Below are positions 14,759 to 22,990 of a DNA stretch of 64,000 nucleotides, one piece after another. A program made the position numbers and the translations under genes. Below the pieces are notes generated by a model that was not told where the DNA came from, made no database searches, and saw only the letters and a program-made list of their open reading frames with translations. The DNA comes from Rapidithrix thailandica (GTDB lineage: Bacteria; Bacteroidota; Bacteroidia; Cytophagales; Flammeovirgaceae). Every line of letters begins with the position of its first letter. Position 1 is the stretch's first letter. The stretch lies in assembly GCF_039710355.1 (NCBI RefSeq), contig NZ_JBDKWZ010000024.1, forward strand, positions 1 to 64,000, written 5' to 3'.

Positions 14759-17044
14759 TTATTGAGAAGTCTCTTGGTTGCCTACAGGCAAGTGGTTGTG
14801 GAGATAATGGGTGAGGGTCTCAAACAAATGCCTGCTGGTATTTTCTCCTTCATAAATGCCGTGCGAACGGTTAGGGTAGACCATCAGGGAAAATAACTTG
14901 TTGTGTTTGATTAACTCATTGATCAGCACTTCGGAGTTCTGGTAATGCACATTATCGTCACCCGTGCCGTGGACCAACAGCAATTTCCCTTGTAGGTTTT
15001 TGGCATAGGTGACCGGAGAGCCTTTCCGGTAGCCTTCCTGGTTTTCCCAGGGGAGTCCCATATACCGCTCCTGATAAATATTGTCATAGAGCAATTGGTT
15101 GGTGACCGGGGCTACGGACATCCCTACTTGGTAGAGTTCCGGGTAGCGGAATATTGCATTGAGGGTCATGGCGCCACCCCCGCTCCATCCCCAGATCCCA
15201 ATACGGTTTTTATCTACAAACTTGTATTTCTGGATTACCTTACGGAGACCGTTGGCCTGGTCGGATGAGGCCAGAATTCCGATTTGCCCATAGACCGATT
15301 TGCGCCAGGTTCTGCCCCGGGGTGCGGGCGTACCACGGTTGTCCAGGCTCATGACCAAATAGCCCTGTTGGGCGAGTAACTGATGCCATAAATAGCGGCT
15401 CCATCCCCACTTGTCCAATACCGTTTGGTTCCAGGGTTCTCCATAAACATAAAAAAGTACGGGGTATTTTTTATCGGGATCAAAATCCTGAGGTTTGAGC
15501 ATGTACCCGTCCAATTCCACTCCTTTTTCAATTTCCACTCTAAAGAATTCCACAGGTTGGCAATCCAGCGCCTTTACGGTTTCGATCAGGGCTTTGTTGC
15601 TTACCAGGCTGCGTACTACTTTGTGATCCGGCAAGCTGACCAAGTCGGTGACAGGAGGCGTATTGGCATTGGAATGAGTATGAATGGCCCATTGTCCGTT
15701 GGGAGAAATTTGATAAGTATGTGTGCCGGCTTGATTGGCCGGAGATATCAATTCCGGTTTTCCTTTTCCGTTCAATTTTGCTCTGTACAGATAGCGTTGG
15801 GTAGGGTTTTCCGGGGACGCGATAAAATACACCCAGCCTTTTTTCTCATCCAGATGCTCCAAAGAAATGATATCATAGGCTCCGGGGGTTAGGAGTTTTC
15901 GGGAACCTTCTTTCCTGTCAACCTGATAAAAGTGGCGCCAGCCGTCTTGTTCGCTTACCCATGTAAAGGCTTTTCCGTTGTGTACCCAATGGATATCATC
16001 GACCACATCGAGCCAGGCACTGTCTTTTTCAGTAAATAAGGTATGCACCGATCCGCTAGCCGCTTGAGCCAGCATGACCTCATTGGTATTTTGTTTCCGG
16101 TTCAGGTGTTGCAGAAGCAGTTCTTGCGAATTGGCAGCCCATTGCATCCGGGGAATATAGTTGTTCCGGGGATCTCCGGGTACCTTCATCCATTGTGTAG
16201 CGCCCCCTTGGGTACTGACGACCCCGATGCGGCAAGCTGAGTTGGGTTGACCTACTTTGGGATATTGAACGGGAATTGTATAAGAATAAATCGAATCGGT
16301 ATTGTTAATCATCAGAAAGTCGCGGATTCCACTGGCATCCAGTTGCCAATAGGCAATAAACGCACCGTCGGGGCTCCATTGGAATCCATCCCGTATATGA
16401 AATTCTTCTTCATATGCCCAGTCAAAAGTCCCGTTGATAATCTTGCGGTTGCCATCGTGGGTCAATGCCGTGATTGTACCATTGGCCAAGTGCTCCACAT
16501 ATAGATTGTTTTCACGTACATAGGCTACCCGGTCGCTTTGAGGGGCAAACTTGGCAAACATCAAGCCGGATGCTTGGGCTTCCGTTCCGCCAAGTTGGGT
16601 GAAGGTGTTCTTTTCCAAATCCAAAACCCAATAATCGCCCCGGGTATGCAAACGCCAAACCCGGGCTGTATTGGTAAAGATCAATAATTTTTTCCGGTCG
16701 GGCGACCATTGGTAATCGCTGATCCGAAGAGGTGCCCTTTGCCCTGAGGGGATCAGGTCTTCAGCCGGCACCAATACGCTTCTTTCTCCGTTGGAGGTTT
16801 CATAACGTACCAGTTCAAGCGAGTTAGGATATCGCTTGGAATATTCCAAGGTGGTATAGCCTTTTCCATCTTCGATCCAACGGGCCGGCCCAAACCGTTC
16901 CGAAGAAAAGTCATTACTACTGAAAATCCGTTCCAGTGAGAGTTGTCCGGAGGGCGTTTTCTGAGCCCAACCTAAAGTCGTAAAGAAGCCCAGAAGGAAA
17001 AAGGCTGTGATGGTTGATTTTGTCATAGTGTATCGTTTCTTCAT
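14759..17044 (-). CDS. Dipeptidyl-peptidase IV family serine protease (S9B), exported
   Basis: The 761-aa enzyme cleaves dipeptides, usually X-Pro, from peptide N-termini in the periplasm or at the outer membrane. It has a signal peptide (about 1-28, FFLLGFFTTLGWAQ), an N-terminal beta-propeller (about 40-500) with the Glu motif DWAYEEEF that binds the substrate amino terminus, and a C-terminal alpha/beta hydrolase. The catalytic triad is Ser621 in GWGWSGGG, Asp697 in HGTGDDNVH and His728 in NRSHGIYEG. Length is normal for the family. The start at 17044 could also be six codons later (MTKSTITAFF). A possible TATCTTTG promoter element lies at 17055-17062. Confidence 0.93.
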   Translation of the reverse strand: MKKRYTMTKSTITAFFLLGFFTTLGWAQKTPSGQLSLERIFSSNDFSSERFGPARWIEDGKGYTTLEYSKRYPNSLELVRYETSNGERSVLVPAEDLIPSGQRAPLRISDYQWSPDRKKLLIFTNTARVWRLHTRGDYWVLDLEKNTFTQLGGTEAQASGLMFAKFAPQSDRVAYVRENNLYVEHLANGTITALTHDGNRKIINGTFDWAYEEEFHIRDGFQWSPDGAFIAYWQLDASGIRDFLMINNTDSIYSYTIPVQYPKVGQPNSACRIGVVSTQGGATQWMKVPGDPRNNYIPRMQWAANSQELLLQHLNRKQNTNEVMLAQAASGSVHTLFTEKDSAWLDVVDDIHWVHNGKAFTWVSEQDGWRHFYQVDRKEGSRKLLTPGAYDIISLEHLDEKKGWVYFIASPENPTQRYLYRAKLNGKGKPELISPANQAGTHTYQISPNGQWAIHTHSNANTPPVTDLVSLPDHKVVRSLVSNKALIETVKALDCQPVEFFRVEIEKGVELDGYMLKPQDFDPDKKYPVLFYVYGEPWNQTVLDKWGWSRYLWHQLLAQQGYLVMSLDNRGTPAPRGRTWRKSVYGQIGILASSDQANGLRKVIQKYKFVDKNRIGIWGWSGGGAMTLNAIFRYPELYQVGMSVAPVTNQLLYDNIYQERYMGLPWENQEGYRKGSPVTYAKNLQGKLLLVHGTGDDNVHYQNSEVLINELIKHNKLFSLMVYPNRSHGIYEGENTSRHLFETLTHYLHNHLPVGNQETSQ

Positions 17045-17054
17045 AATAGAGCTT

Positions 17055-17062
17055 CAAAGATA
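17055..17062 (-). promoter_or_regulatory. Possible -7 element of the DPP4 gene
   Basis: TATCTTTG on the minus strand fits TAnnTTTG and lies 10 bp before the start codon. The nearest TTG is 26 nt upstream, longer than usual, so the match is incomplete. The remaining gap up to 17330 shows no gene. Confidence 0.35.
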
Positions 17063-17330
17063 GAAGCAAGCGATGGGAAATGGGACTACAATTTTTGCCT
17101 TAACCGGTACTATTTTGCTTTTTTAGAGAGGGACTCTATAAGAGTCTGTTTAAAATTCGTTACGGGGGCTACTCCTTTGGTGGCAAAAATTCTTCGTTTA
17201 GGATTCTCAGAATAGTAGTTTTGTGGTCGGGCTACCGGAATGCTGCACGGAGGCTCCTGAAATGAGAGTTTTGACCCAAAAATAAAATTTTGATCTCTCC
17301 TTTAGATAATGAAGTGGTTTCTACGTATCG

Positions 17331-17390
17331 TTTTTGAAACATTTTTCAGGAAAAAGAAAAAGTTTAATTCACTTCAATATAAAAAAATAG
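17331..17390 (+). pseudogene. 3' scrap of a dispersed small-protein gene, copy 1
   Basis: A 50-nt block (17332-17381) is identical but for one base to 40025-40074, and a third version is at 31959-32004 on the other strand. Read in frame it gives FLKHFSGKRKSLIHFNI and then stops at TAG. The block ends a few bases before the start of the lipoprotein gene at 17398, so it may now serve as its leader. Confidence 0.5.
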
Positions 17391-17397
17391 TATGAGA

Positions 17398-17913
17398 ATG
17401 AAGCTTAATGTATTTATACTATTACTAGTAGCCATGACTCTGTTCGCGGCATGTGGTAAACGTAAAAATGAAGTTCACCATTACCCGTCAAGCTCAAAAT
17501 CAGATACACTGTATTATCCTCCGGATACTTTGTCACAAGTAATTTGCGATACGTTAATCAATAATACAGCTATTAAAGTTGTTGAAATTCCTTCCGGTTC
17601 TGAATTTCTGTTTAGAAAGCCGGAACCGGATGTTATTTATGCCTATAGAGCGCTTAAATATCGTATAACCATTGACTCTGGTGATTCATGGAATTTTACA
17701 AAAAATAAGTTATATGATATACTCGGTAATGAAGTTAATTCATCTGTGTTCAATTCATTTTGGTTTGAAAGTATAAAAGGAGATAGTGTTAATTTTAGGA
17801 TGACCGTTGGAGAGCCTGATACGGATGATATACACCTTGTAGAGCTGTCTCTGATTAAACAACCCTCAAGAAATTGGACGGAAGTTATCAAACTCCTTTC
17901 AATAGAGGAGTAG
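17398..17913 (+). CDS. Small lipoprotein of unknown function
   Basis: The mature protein is about 150 aa after a lipoprotein signal (KLNVFILLLVAMTLFAAC). Start is ATG 17398 or 17392 (MRMKLN). The middle resembles a beta-rich domain with Asp-Ser-Gly-Asp (YRITIDSGDSWNFTKNK) and alternating hydrophobic strands. No named domain recognised. It stands alone, 107 bp before the upstream end of the next frame. Its leader is formed by the dispersed repeat at 17331-17390. Confidence 0.7.
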   Translation: MKLNVFILLLVAMTLFAACGKRKNEVHHYPSSSKSDTLYYPPDTLSQVICDTLINNTAIKVVEIPSGSEFLFRKPEPDVIYAYRALKYRITIDSGDSWNFTKNKLYDILGNEVNSSVFNSFWFESIKGDSVNFRMTVGEPDTDDIHLVELSLIKQPSRNWTEVIKLLSIEE

Positions 17914-18089
17914 AAAAAAAGGAGTTTTTGGGCTGAATTGAAAGAATATCTCCCTTACTCTTACCAAAAAATAAATTCTTTTTTTGCTACGCAGAAAGAC
18001 TGCATACTTGCCCCTCATCTTTGTATCATCAGTCAGTAAGAAATGGATTTCTGACATATACTTATATTTTCCATAAAGAGACACGACTT

Positions 18090-20258
18090 ATGTTTTTTTC
18101 TATATTCTTAAACCGTTTACGCATTATTCCGGTAACTGAGGGGAAAGTTACCAAAGATATGAAAATCATTTTCATGGCGGAGTTGGCTAACTTGGGATAC
18201 AAAATCACCAATCCTGATTTATATACGGATGCGGTTTTGGAGGATTTTGAAAAGACGATGGAGGTCTTGAAAAAGATGAAGGGAGGAGATAAAAAATATG
18301 TACCGCTTTTTCAGGGATTTCCGGACCTCTTACCCAATCAAGAAGAATATTGGCATAAGCGTTTGGCCGGGTACCTGGGCAATGTTTTTGGGCAATTTAC
18401 CGGGAAGGAAAGGCTGAATAATGGGATGATCATTCCGGATTGGCTTTTTGATCTGGAAGAGTTTGGTGCAGACCCCATTTCGCAGTTTCAGGACAAGGGT
18501 TTGTTTGAAAAAGGAGTACTCCGGCAGCTCAAAAAGGCTAAAGATACCCATACCGAATGGGTAGAAATAAAGTTTGTTTCACAAAAAGAGGCTATGCATC
18601 AGGCCTGGCAGTTTCTGCTTAATAATGTATATGCCAAGTCTTCGATCAAGGAGGCTTTGAAGCCCGAAATCGAATTTCTATTGGAATTTTTCGGGGCAGA
18701 TGGGATGGAGGCTTCCAGGGTTGTCTTCAAAGAAACCAAAGCGTATTTGATGCAATATTGTTGGAAACAGAACGACCTGAAAACTTTAGCACAGTTTATC
18801 GATACTCCAACGGACTTACTAAGGCTTTTTGCCGCAGTCACCGAGTCGGATACCTCGTTGGCCCAGCCTATTAAGTTTCCGAAACTGAAAAGGGCACAAA
18901 GGGTTTTCGTCATGCAAATGTTGGAAAAATGTCCGGACCTCGCAGAAAATCTGAAGGCATACAAAGGTCTTTGGTTGGCCTTGGGTAGGTATTTACATCC
19001 TTTTGAATATGCCAAAAAATTTCCCAATACGTATGCGGCTTTTGACTTGTTGAGAAATGGAAAGGTAGTTACGTTTAACGCCAAAGTGGAGCAAAGTATA
19101 CAAGCTTCGGACCTGGACAATTTGCTGGCTTTGCTGGTGCAGCGGCCCGGTATGTTTGCCCGGAAAATTCATCATGTTTTAGAAATTTCAAAAAAAGAAT
19201 ACCTGAAAGTATTGGCTGCTTTTGATGCCGTGGTGGATCAGGTCGCTTTAAAAAACCTTTTGGTGATGGATGCCTATTTTCAAACGATAGAGGCGGCTTC
19301 TTACAGAACCATTATCAATAAAAAAGGAAAAATCAGGGTGATGGACAATACACCCAACCGTTTGGAAAAAGCGGCTTTGGAAGCATTGAAGCAAATTCTA
19401 CAAAAGGCCATCGCTCAAAAAATTTCCAGTGAAAAGGAAAGCTGGGAAAAGCAAAAGGTATGGATCGACCCTGCATTGCGGAATTTTACCGTGCCTTTGC
19501 AACAAAGAAGTGCCTCCGATGGGCTACTTACTTTGGGCCGGGGTAGCCGGATGCCTCTGGAAGAGGGGAAAGTGTTACGCTTGTTTGTGTATTGGAAAGA
19601 GAATGACCGGAGAACCGACCTGGATTTGTCACTGATTCAATACGATGAAGAGATGAAATTTAAAGGGCAGGTGAGTTATACCAATTTGGAAGCCGGGGGC
19701 ATTCTGCATTCCGGGGATTTACAATCTGCCCCTTGTGGTGCTGCTGAGTTTATTGACATTGAGTTGGATACTTTGAGAGAAAGGTACAAAGAGGTGCGGT
19801 ATATTGCCACGCAGGTGTACAGGTACTCAGGGAACAAGTTTGCCGATATGGATTGCCATTCGGGCTGGATGATCCGGGAAAAGGTAAACAACAAATACAA
19901 ATCTTTCGATATCAAAACCGTACAACATAAATTCGATCTGAAAGGCAGCGGTTCCTATGCAATTCCCATATTGATTGATTTGCACAAACAGGAGATTATT
20001 TTTATCGATTTGTATATCAATAGTTTGTCGGGATATAACCGGGTGGAAGGGGCCTATCAGGATATTTCTACGATTTCAAAACAAATGACCGAAATGTACG
20101 ATACCCGACCCAATATGCTGGCCCTGGCTCGCTACCATAGCGTGGGAAGAAATGCCGCGATTACGGAGGAAAAGTCGGAAGCGGATATTACCTTTGGCCT
20201 GAGTGATTGTGATTATAATGTCAGTGATATAGAGCTTATTTTAAATGAATTACTCTAA
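18090..20258 (+). CDS. TerD-domain protein with a long helical N-terminal region
   Basis: The 722-aa cytoplasmic protein has a C-terminal TerD-like domain (about 466-722). It carries the Ca-binding-type layout LLTLGRGSRMPLEEGKVLRL, YWKENDRRTDLDLSLIQYDE and a later DIELDTLRERYKEVRYIA. The N-terminal about 460 residues are helical and show no domain I recognise (DPISQFQDKGLFEKGVLRQL; LARYHSVGRNA near the end). TerD proteins are linked to tellurite and other stress responses and to phage defence, but the substrate is unknown. Start chosen at ATG 18090 (MFFSIFLNRL) because the upstream extension to 18021 is rich in aromatic residues and unlike a protein start. The gene is alone; no other ter gene was seen in the window. 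Confidence 0.75.
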   Translation: MFFSIFLNRLRIIPVTEGKVTKDMKIIFMAELANLGYKITNPDLYTDAVLEDFEKTMEVLKKMKGGDKKYVPLFQGFPDLLPNQEEYWHKRLAGYLGNVFGQFTGKERLNNGMIIPDWLFDLEEFGADPISQFQDKGLFEKGVLRQLKKAKDTHTEWVEIKFVSQKEAMHQAWQFLLNNVYAKSSIKEALKPEIEFLLEFFGADGMEASRVVFKETKAYLMQYCWKQNDLKTLAQFIDTPTDLLRLFAAVTESDTSLAQPIKFPKLKRAQRVFVMQMLEKCPDLAENLKAYKGLWLALGRYLHPFEYAKKFPNTYAAFDLLRNGKVVTFNAKVEQSIQASDLDNLLALLVQRPGMFARKIHHVLEISKKEYLKVLAAFDAVVDQVALKNLLVMDAYFQTIEAASYRTIINKKGKIRVMDNTPNRLEKAALEALKQILQKAIAQKISSEKESWEKQKVWIDPALRNFTVPLQQRSASDGLLTLGRGSRMPLEEGKVLRLFVYWKENDRRTDLDLSLIQYDEEMKFKGQVSYTNLEAGGILHSGDLQSAPCGAAEFIDIELDTLRERYKEVRYIATQVYRYSGNKFADMDCHSGWMIREKVNNKYKSFDIKTVQHKFDLKGSGSYAIPILIDLHKQEIIFIDLYINSLSGYNRVEGAYQDISTISKQMTEMYDTRPNMLALARYHSVGRNAAITEEKSEADITFGLSDCDYNVSDIELILNELL

Positions 20259-20640
20259 ACACCAGGCCTAGCTGTCATTTCCTTCTATAGGTTCGATTCC
20301 TAAGCATCAGCTTGCTGATGTAGCTGGTATACAATGATGGCCATTTCCCGGTGTTGCGGAAAAACAGAGAGGACTATGTAGAGCTTCCTTCTATTTTAGG
20401 CTATAAATCTCCAATAGTTTTACTCATTCCCTCTCTTTTTTCTTTAGTAAATGAGCGAATAAAAAAACAAAACACATGGCCTAAGCACTGTTTCCTTCTA
20501 AATGGGGTACTGGAGGATGCAGGTTCGATTCCTGCCCGCTAATGGCGGTAGCTCAACCGGACAGAGCGCCAGGTAACAATGGAGTTGATTCCCATGTGTT
20601 TTTAAAACCTGAGTCAGGCCTAAAGAATGCTTCCTTCTAA
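20259..20640 (+). other. Tract of tRNA-like fragments
   Basis: This gap has no gene but several tRNA pieces. A 4-bp T-arm TAGG-TTCGATT-CCTA is at 20288-20302. A 3' half at 20491-20542 has a CTTCTAA anticodon-loop-like run, CTGG, AGGAT, the T-arm GCAGG-TTCGATT-CCTGC (20519-20535) and CCGCTAA. Directly behind it is a 5' half at 20542-20575 with GGCGG, TA, D-arm GCTC-AACCGGACA-GAGC and CCAG. The two halves can pair in acceptor (CCGCTA with TGGCGG, one G-T) and anticodon (CCAG with CTGG) stems, giving an Arg(UCU)-like tRNA in permuted order. The motif TTCCTTCTA recurs at 20279, 20387, 20492 and 20632. No intact normal tRNA is present. Confidence 0.5.
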
Positions 20641-20693
20641 AACTATGGATATTATAGTGTTCTTAATTTCCTGCTCTTTTATAAATGACTTAA

Positions 20694-21000
20694 CAGGGAA
20701 AGGATTAAATGATGCTTCCAAGCCATAAAACAGTATCATTGCTTCCCTTTCTTTTTTAAACAATGTTCTTTTAATTACTTACTGTACTGATAAAAAATCT
20801 TCTAGAGAAAGGATTAAATGATACTTCCTTCTATTCCAAGCCATAAAACAGTATCATTGCTTCCCTTTCTTTTTTTAAACAATGTTCTTTTAATTACTTA
20901 CTGTACTGATAAAAATCTTCTAGAGAAAGGATTAAATGATACTTCCTTCTATCCCAAGCCATAAAACAGTATCATTACTTCCCTTTCTCTTTTTTTCTTT
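20694..21000 (+). repeat. Tandem repeat of a hairpin unit, three copies
   Basis: A unit of 109-118 nt occurs three times, starting near 20694, 20803 and 20921; the third is cut short. Each has a long imperfect stem, for example AAATGATAC with GTATCATT, extended by GAAAGG with CCTTTCT, and then T-rich sequence. Copies 2 and 3 contain CTTCCTTCTA in the loop, the same string as in the tRNA-like tract before it, while copy 1 lacks it. No reading frame of note. It could be an array of terminator-like hairpins or of small RNAs. Confidence 0.7.
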
Positions 21001-21081
21001 TGAGAATGGTCAACACCGTATTCTTGCAAAGAAGAAAGTTCAATGTTCCTTTGATGCCTTACAACCAGTCTTCACCGTTAT

Positions 21082-22143
21082 TCAATCTTTTAAGGAGAGT
21101 GTTGAACTCATGGGTAATTCATATTTCACTTCTATGGGAAAATGTTGGGAAGCTGTAATATCCGAATAGGTGGTGTATTGAAGTGCTTTGAGACTGGGGG
21201 TGTAAAACTGATGATCGATCCGGAGGAACTTGAGGGTGGAGCCGTTATACGTAAAGCCAAAGCCCGACCCTGCCCTTTCAAAAGAAGAGAGTAAATCTTT
21301 GTTAAATTCTTGGTATACAGCGCTGTAAGGGGTGGAGTTGAAGTCACCACTAACGATCACCGGGTAGGAGCTGGAAGCGATAAACGGTTGAATTTGCCGC
21401 ACTTGGCGCAAGTGATTCATCACTCCGTTTTGATAGGCGCTGAACAAGTCGGAAGCGGCTGCCAATTGCATGGATTCCAAATGGATATTGATGACCCGAA
21501 CTGTGTCTTGTCCGATCTGTATATCAGCATAAATTGCCCCGTTATACAAATTGTCGCTTAGGAATATTTCTCCTGTGTTTACGATCGGGTATTTGGAAAA
21601 TATGGCCAAACCTCTTCGCGTGCCGTTTTGGTGCCGGGGCTTGGCTACGAAGTAACATTCGTACATTCCCTCTTTGCTTAAGGCCGTTTCATTGTTAAAA
21701 ATAGAAGAGTTTTCATCATCGTAAAACTCCTGTAAACATTTAATATCTGCCGGATGGTTTTTCAACCACTTTTGTAAGGTAATGGCCGGACTATTGGCCA
21801 AAGGATCATAATAAGCGTCTGAGAAAGGCGCCGGAATATTAAAAAAGCTGACGTTGTAACTCAAAATACTAATGGTGGGGTTAGAGGAGGCCGCTACTTT
21901 AGGTTGACCCCATTGATAAAAAGAAGGAAGAAAAGGCAGTGTCCACACGACCCATCCTAAAGGCAAGAGTGCCCACCAGGATTTTTTGAAGCCTGCAAGG
22001 AGGATGAGCAAGAGGTTTAGCACAAATACCAAGGGCAGAAGAGGGGCCATGACTCCGGCTATCCCCAAACCCCAACGAACCAATAGCGGGCTGAGTAGAC
22101 ATAACAGACTGAATGCACTGCAAAAAGCGATCAGGTACTTCAT
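21082..22143 (-). CDS. Membrane-anchored endonuclease/exonuclease/phosphatase family protein
   Basis: The 353-aa protein begins at ATG 22143 (MKYLIAFCSAFSLLCLL); the frame upstream to 22197 lacks similarity. Two to three N-terminal helices (about 1-90) anchor it in the inner membrane. The EEP catalytic domain (about 105-350) has the family motifs ILSYNVSFFNIP, LQEFYDD (metal-binding Glu), VINIHLES, VSGDFNSTPYSAVY (Asp-x-Asn) and RIDHQFY (Asp-His). The family hydrolyses phosphodiesters in DNA, RNA or phospholipids and sugars; the substrate cannot be told from sequence. It is in the same orientation as the exopolysaccharide genes upstream but 150 bp away, so may or may not be part of that operon. 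Confidence 0.85.
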   Translation of the reverse strand: MKYLIAFCSAFSLLCLLSPLLVRWGLGIAGVMAPLLPLVFVLNLLLILLAGFKKSWWALLPLGWVVWTLPFLPSFYQWGQPKVAASSNPTISILSYNVSFFNIPAPFSDAYYDPLANSPAITLQKWLKNHPADIKCLQEFYDDENSSIFNNETALSKEGMYECYFVAKPRHQNGTRRGLAIFSKYPIVNTGEIFLSDNLYNGAIYADIQIGQDTVRVINIHLESMQLAAASDLFSAYQNGVMNHLRQVRQIQPFIASSSYPVIVSGDFNSTPYSAVYQEFNKDLLSSFERAGSGFGFTYNGSTLKFLRIDHQFYTPSLKALQYTTYSDITASQHFPIEVKYELPMSSTLSLKD

Positions 22144-22293
22144 AGATAGGGTAATTGAATTGTGCGTCCGGAAAGCTGAACAGTCTACCGGACGCATTGT
22201 TTGTCAGTAAATTATATTGTTATTCATTAACTCGAAAGGGTCGCCCTTCCATCCTTCATTCCTTCCATCCTTCATTCCTCCAATCCTTGGTTC

Positions 22294-22977
22294 CTACACT
22301 TCTTCCAAAGGCACCCCTACTAGTTCTTCCAATTCAATTTTGGAAGTGAGCAACTGTTCTTCGGCTTTGATTTTATTCAAACGCTCGGTGTTGTAGCTGC
22401 GAAGGGTTTCATTGAAGGTTTCCAGTTCAATTTCCCCGTTTTTAAATTGCTGTTCTGCCAATACGTATTTCGAATATTGTTCTTCCGTAATCTCGCTTTG
22501 TACCTGAAATACTTTTTTGGCCGAAAGGTAATGTTGGTATTTGATCAAGACGATTTTCCGGATGAAGAGCTTTTGCTGATTGAGTTCTTCTTTGGCAATT
22601 TGATGGTTCTGTTTGGCTATTTTCACCTGTTTGGGCGTAACCAATAGTGTGCTCAAGGGCAAAGTTACCCCCATGTTATACCTTGGGTAAAACAGGTTTG
22701 CCCCGTTTTCCGGAGGATCTATATTTCCTTCGTTTAAGTTAAAAGAAGCTCTGATGTCTTTACTCCAATCGACTTTGGCTTTCCGTATCTCGTATTCCGA
22801 AATGGTAATTTTATGTTGTAAGATCTTATTCTCCGGGTAATTTTTCCAAGCAGTCCGGATCAATTTTTCGACTTGCTCCTGGGAAGTGTTTCCTTCCGGA
22901 AGAATTACCCGGTCATAGTCTACTTGTGCCCATACCGGGCCGGCACACAGTAGCAATACTGCTAGTATTTTTTTCAT
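22294..22977 (-). CDS. TolC-like protein, short form, in the exopolysaccharide locus
   Basis: The 227-aa exported protein starts at ATG 22977 (MKKILAVLLLCAGPVWAQV, signal peptide). It has one long coiled-coil-type repeat of the outer-membrane efflux (TolC) family (about 60-225): IQ-rich helices KQVKIAKQNHQIAKEELNQQ and LRSYNTERLNKIKAEEQ, plus a strand region YPRYNMGVTLPLS. Normal TolC proteins are about twice as long with two repeats, so this is a half-size member, a form that recurs next to polysaccharide genes in this phylum. The gap to the polymerase gene is 13 bp, so they are one operon. Confidence 0.75.
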   Translation of the reverse strand: MKKILAVLLLCAGPVWAQVDYDRVILPEGNTSQEQVEKLIRTAWKNYPENKILQHKITISEYEIRKAKVDWSKDIRASFNLNEGNIDPPENGANLFYPRYNMGVTLPLSTLLVTPKQVKIAKQNHQIAKEELNQQKLFIRKIVLIKYQHYLSAKKVFQVQSEITEEQYSKYVLAEQQFKNGEIELETFNETLRSYNTERLNKIKAEEQLLTSKIELEELVGVPLEEV

Positions 22978-22990
22978 AATAGTTTGTGAA

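Noticed and set aside
20259..20640. Functional normal tRNA gene
   Set aside because: T-arm and D-arm are present, but not in the order and spacing of a normal tRNA; no complete cloverleaf in linear order could be drawn.
20694..21000. CRISPR array
   Set aside because: The repeated units are over 100 nt long and contiguous, without short repeats and unique spacers, and no cas gene is in the window.
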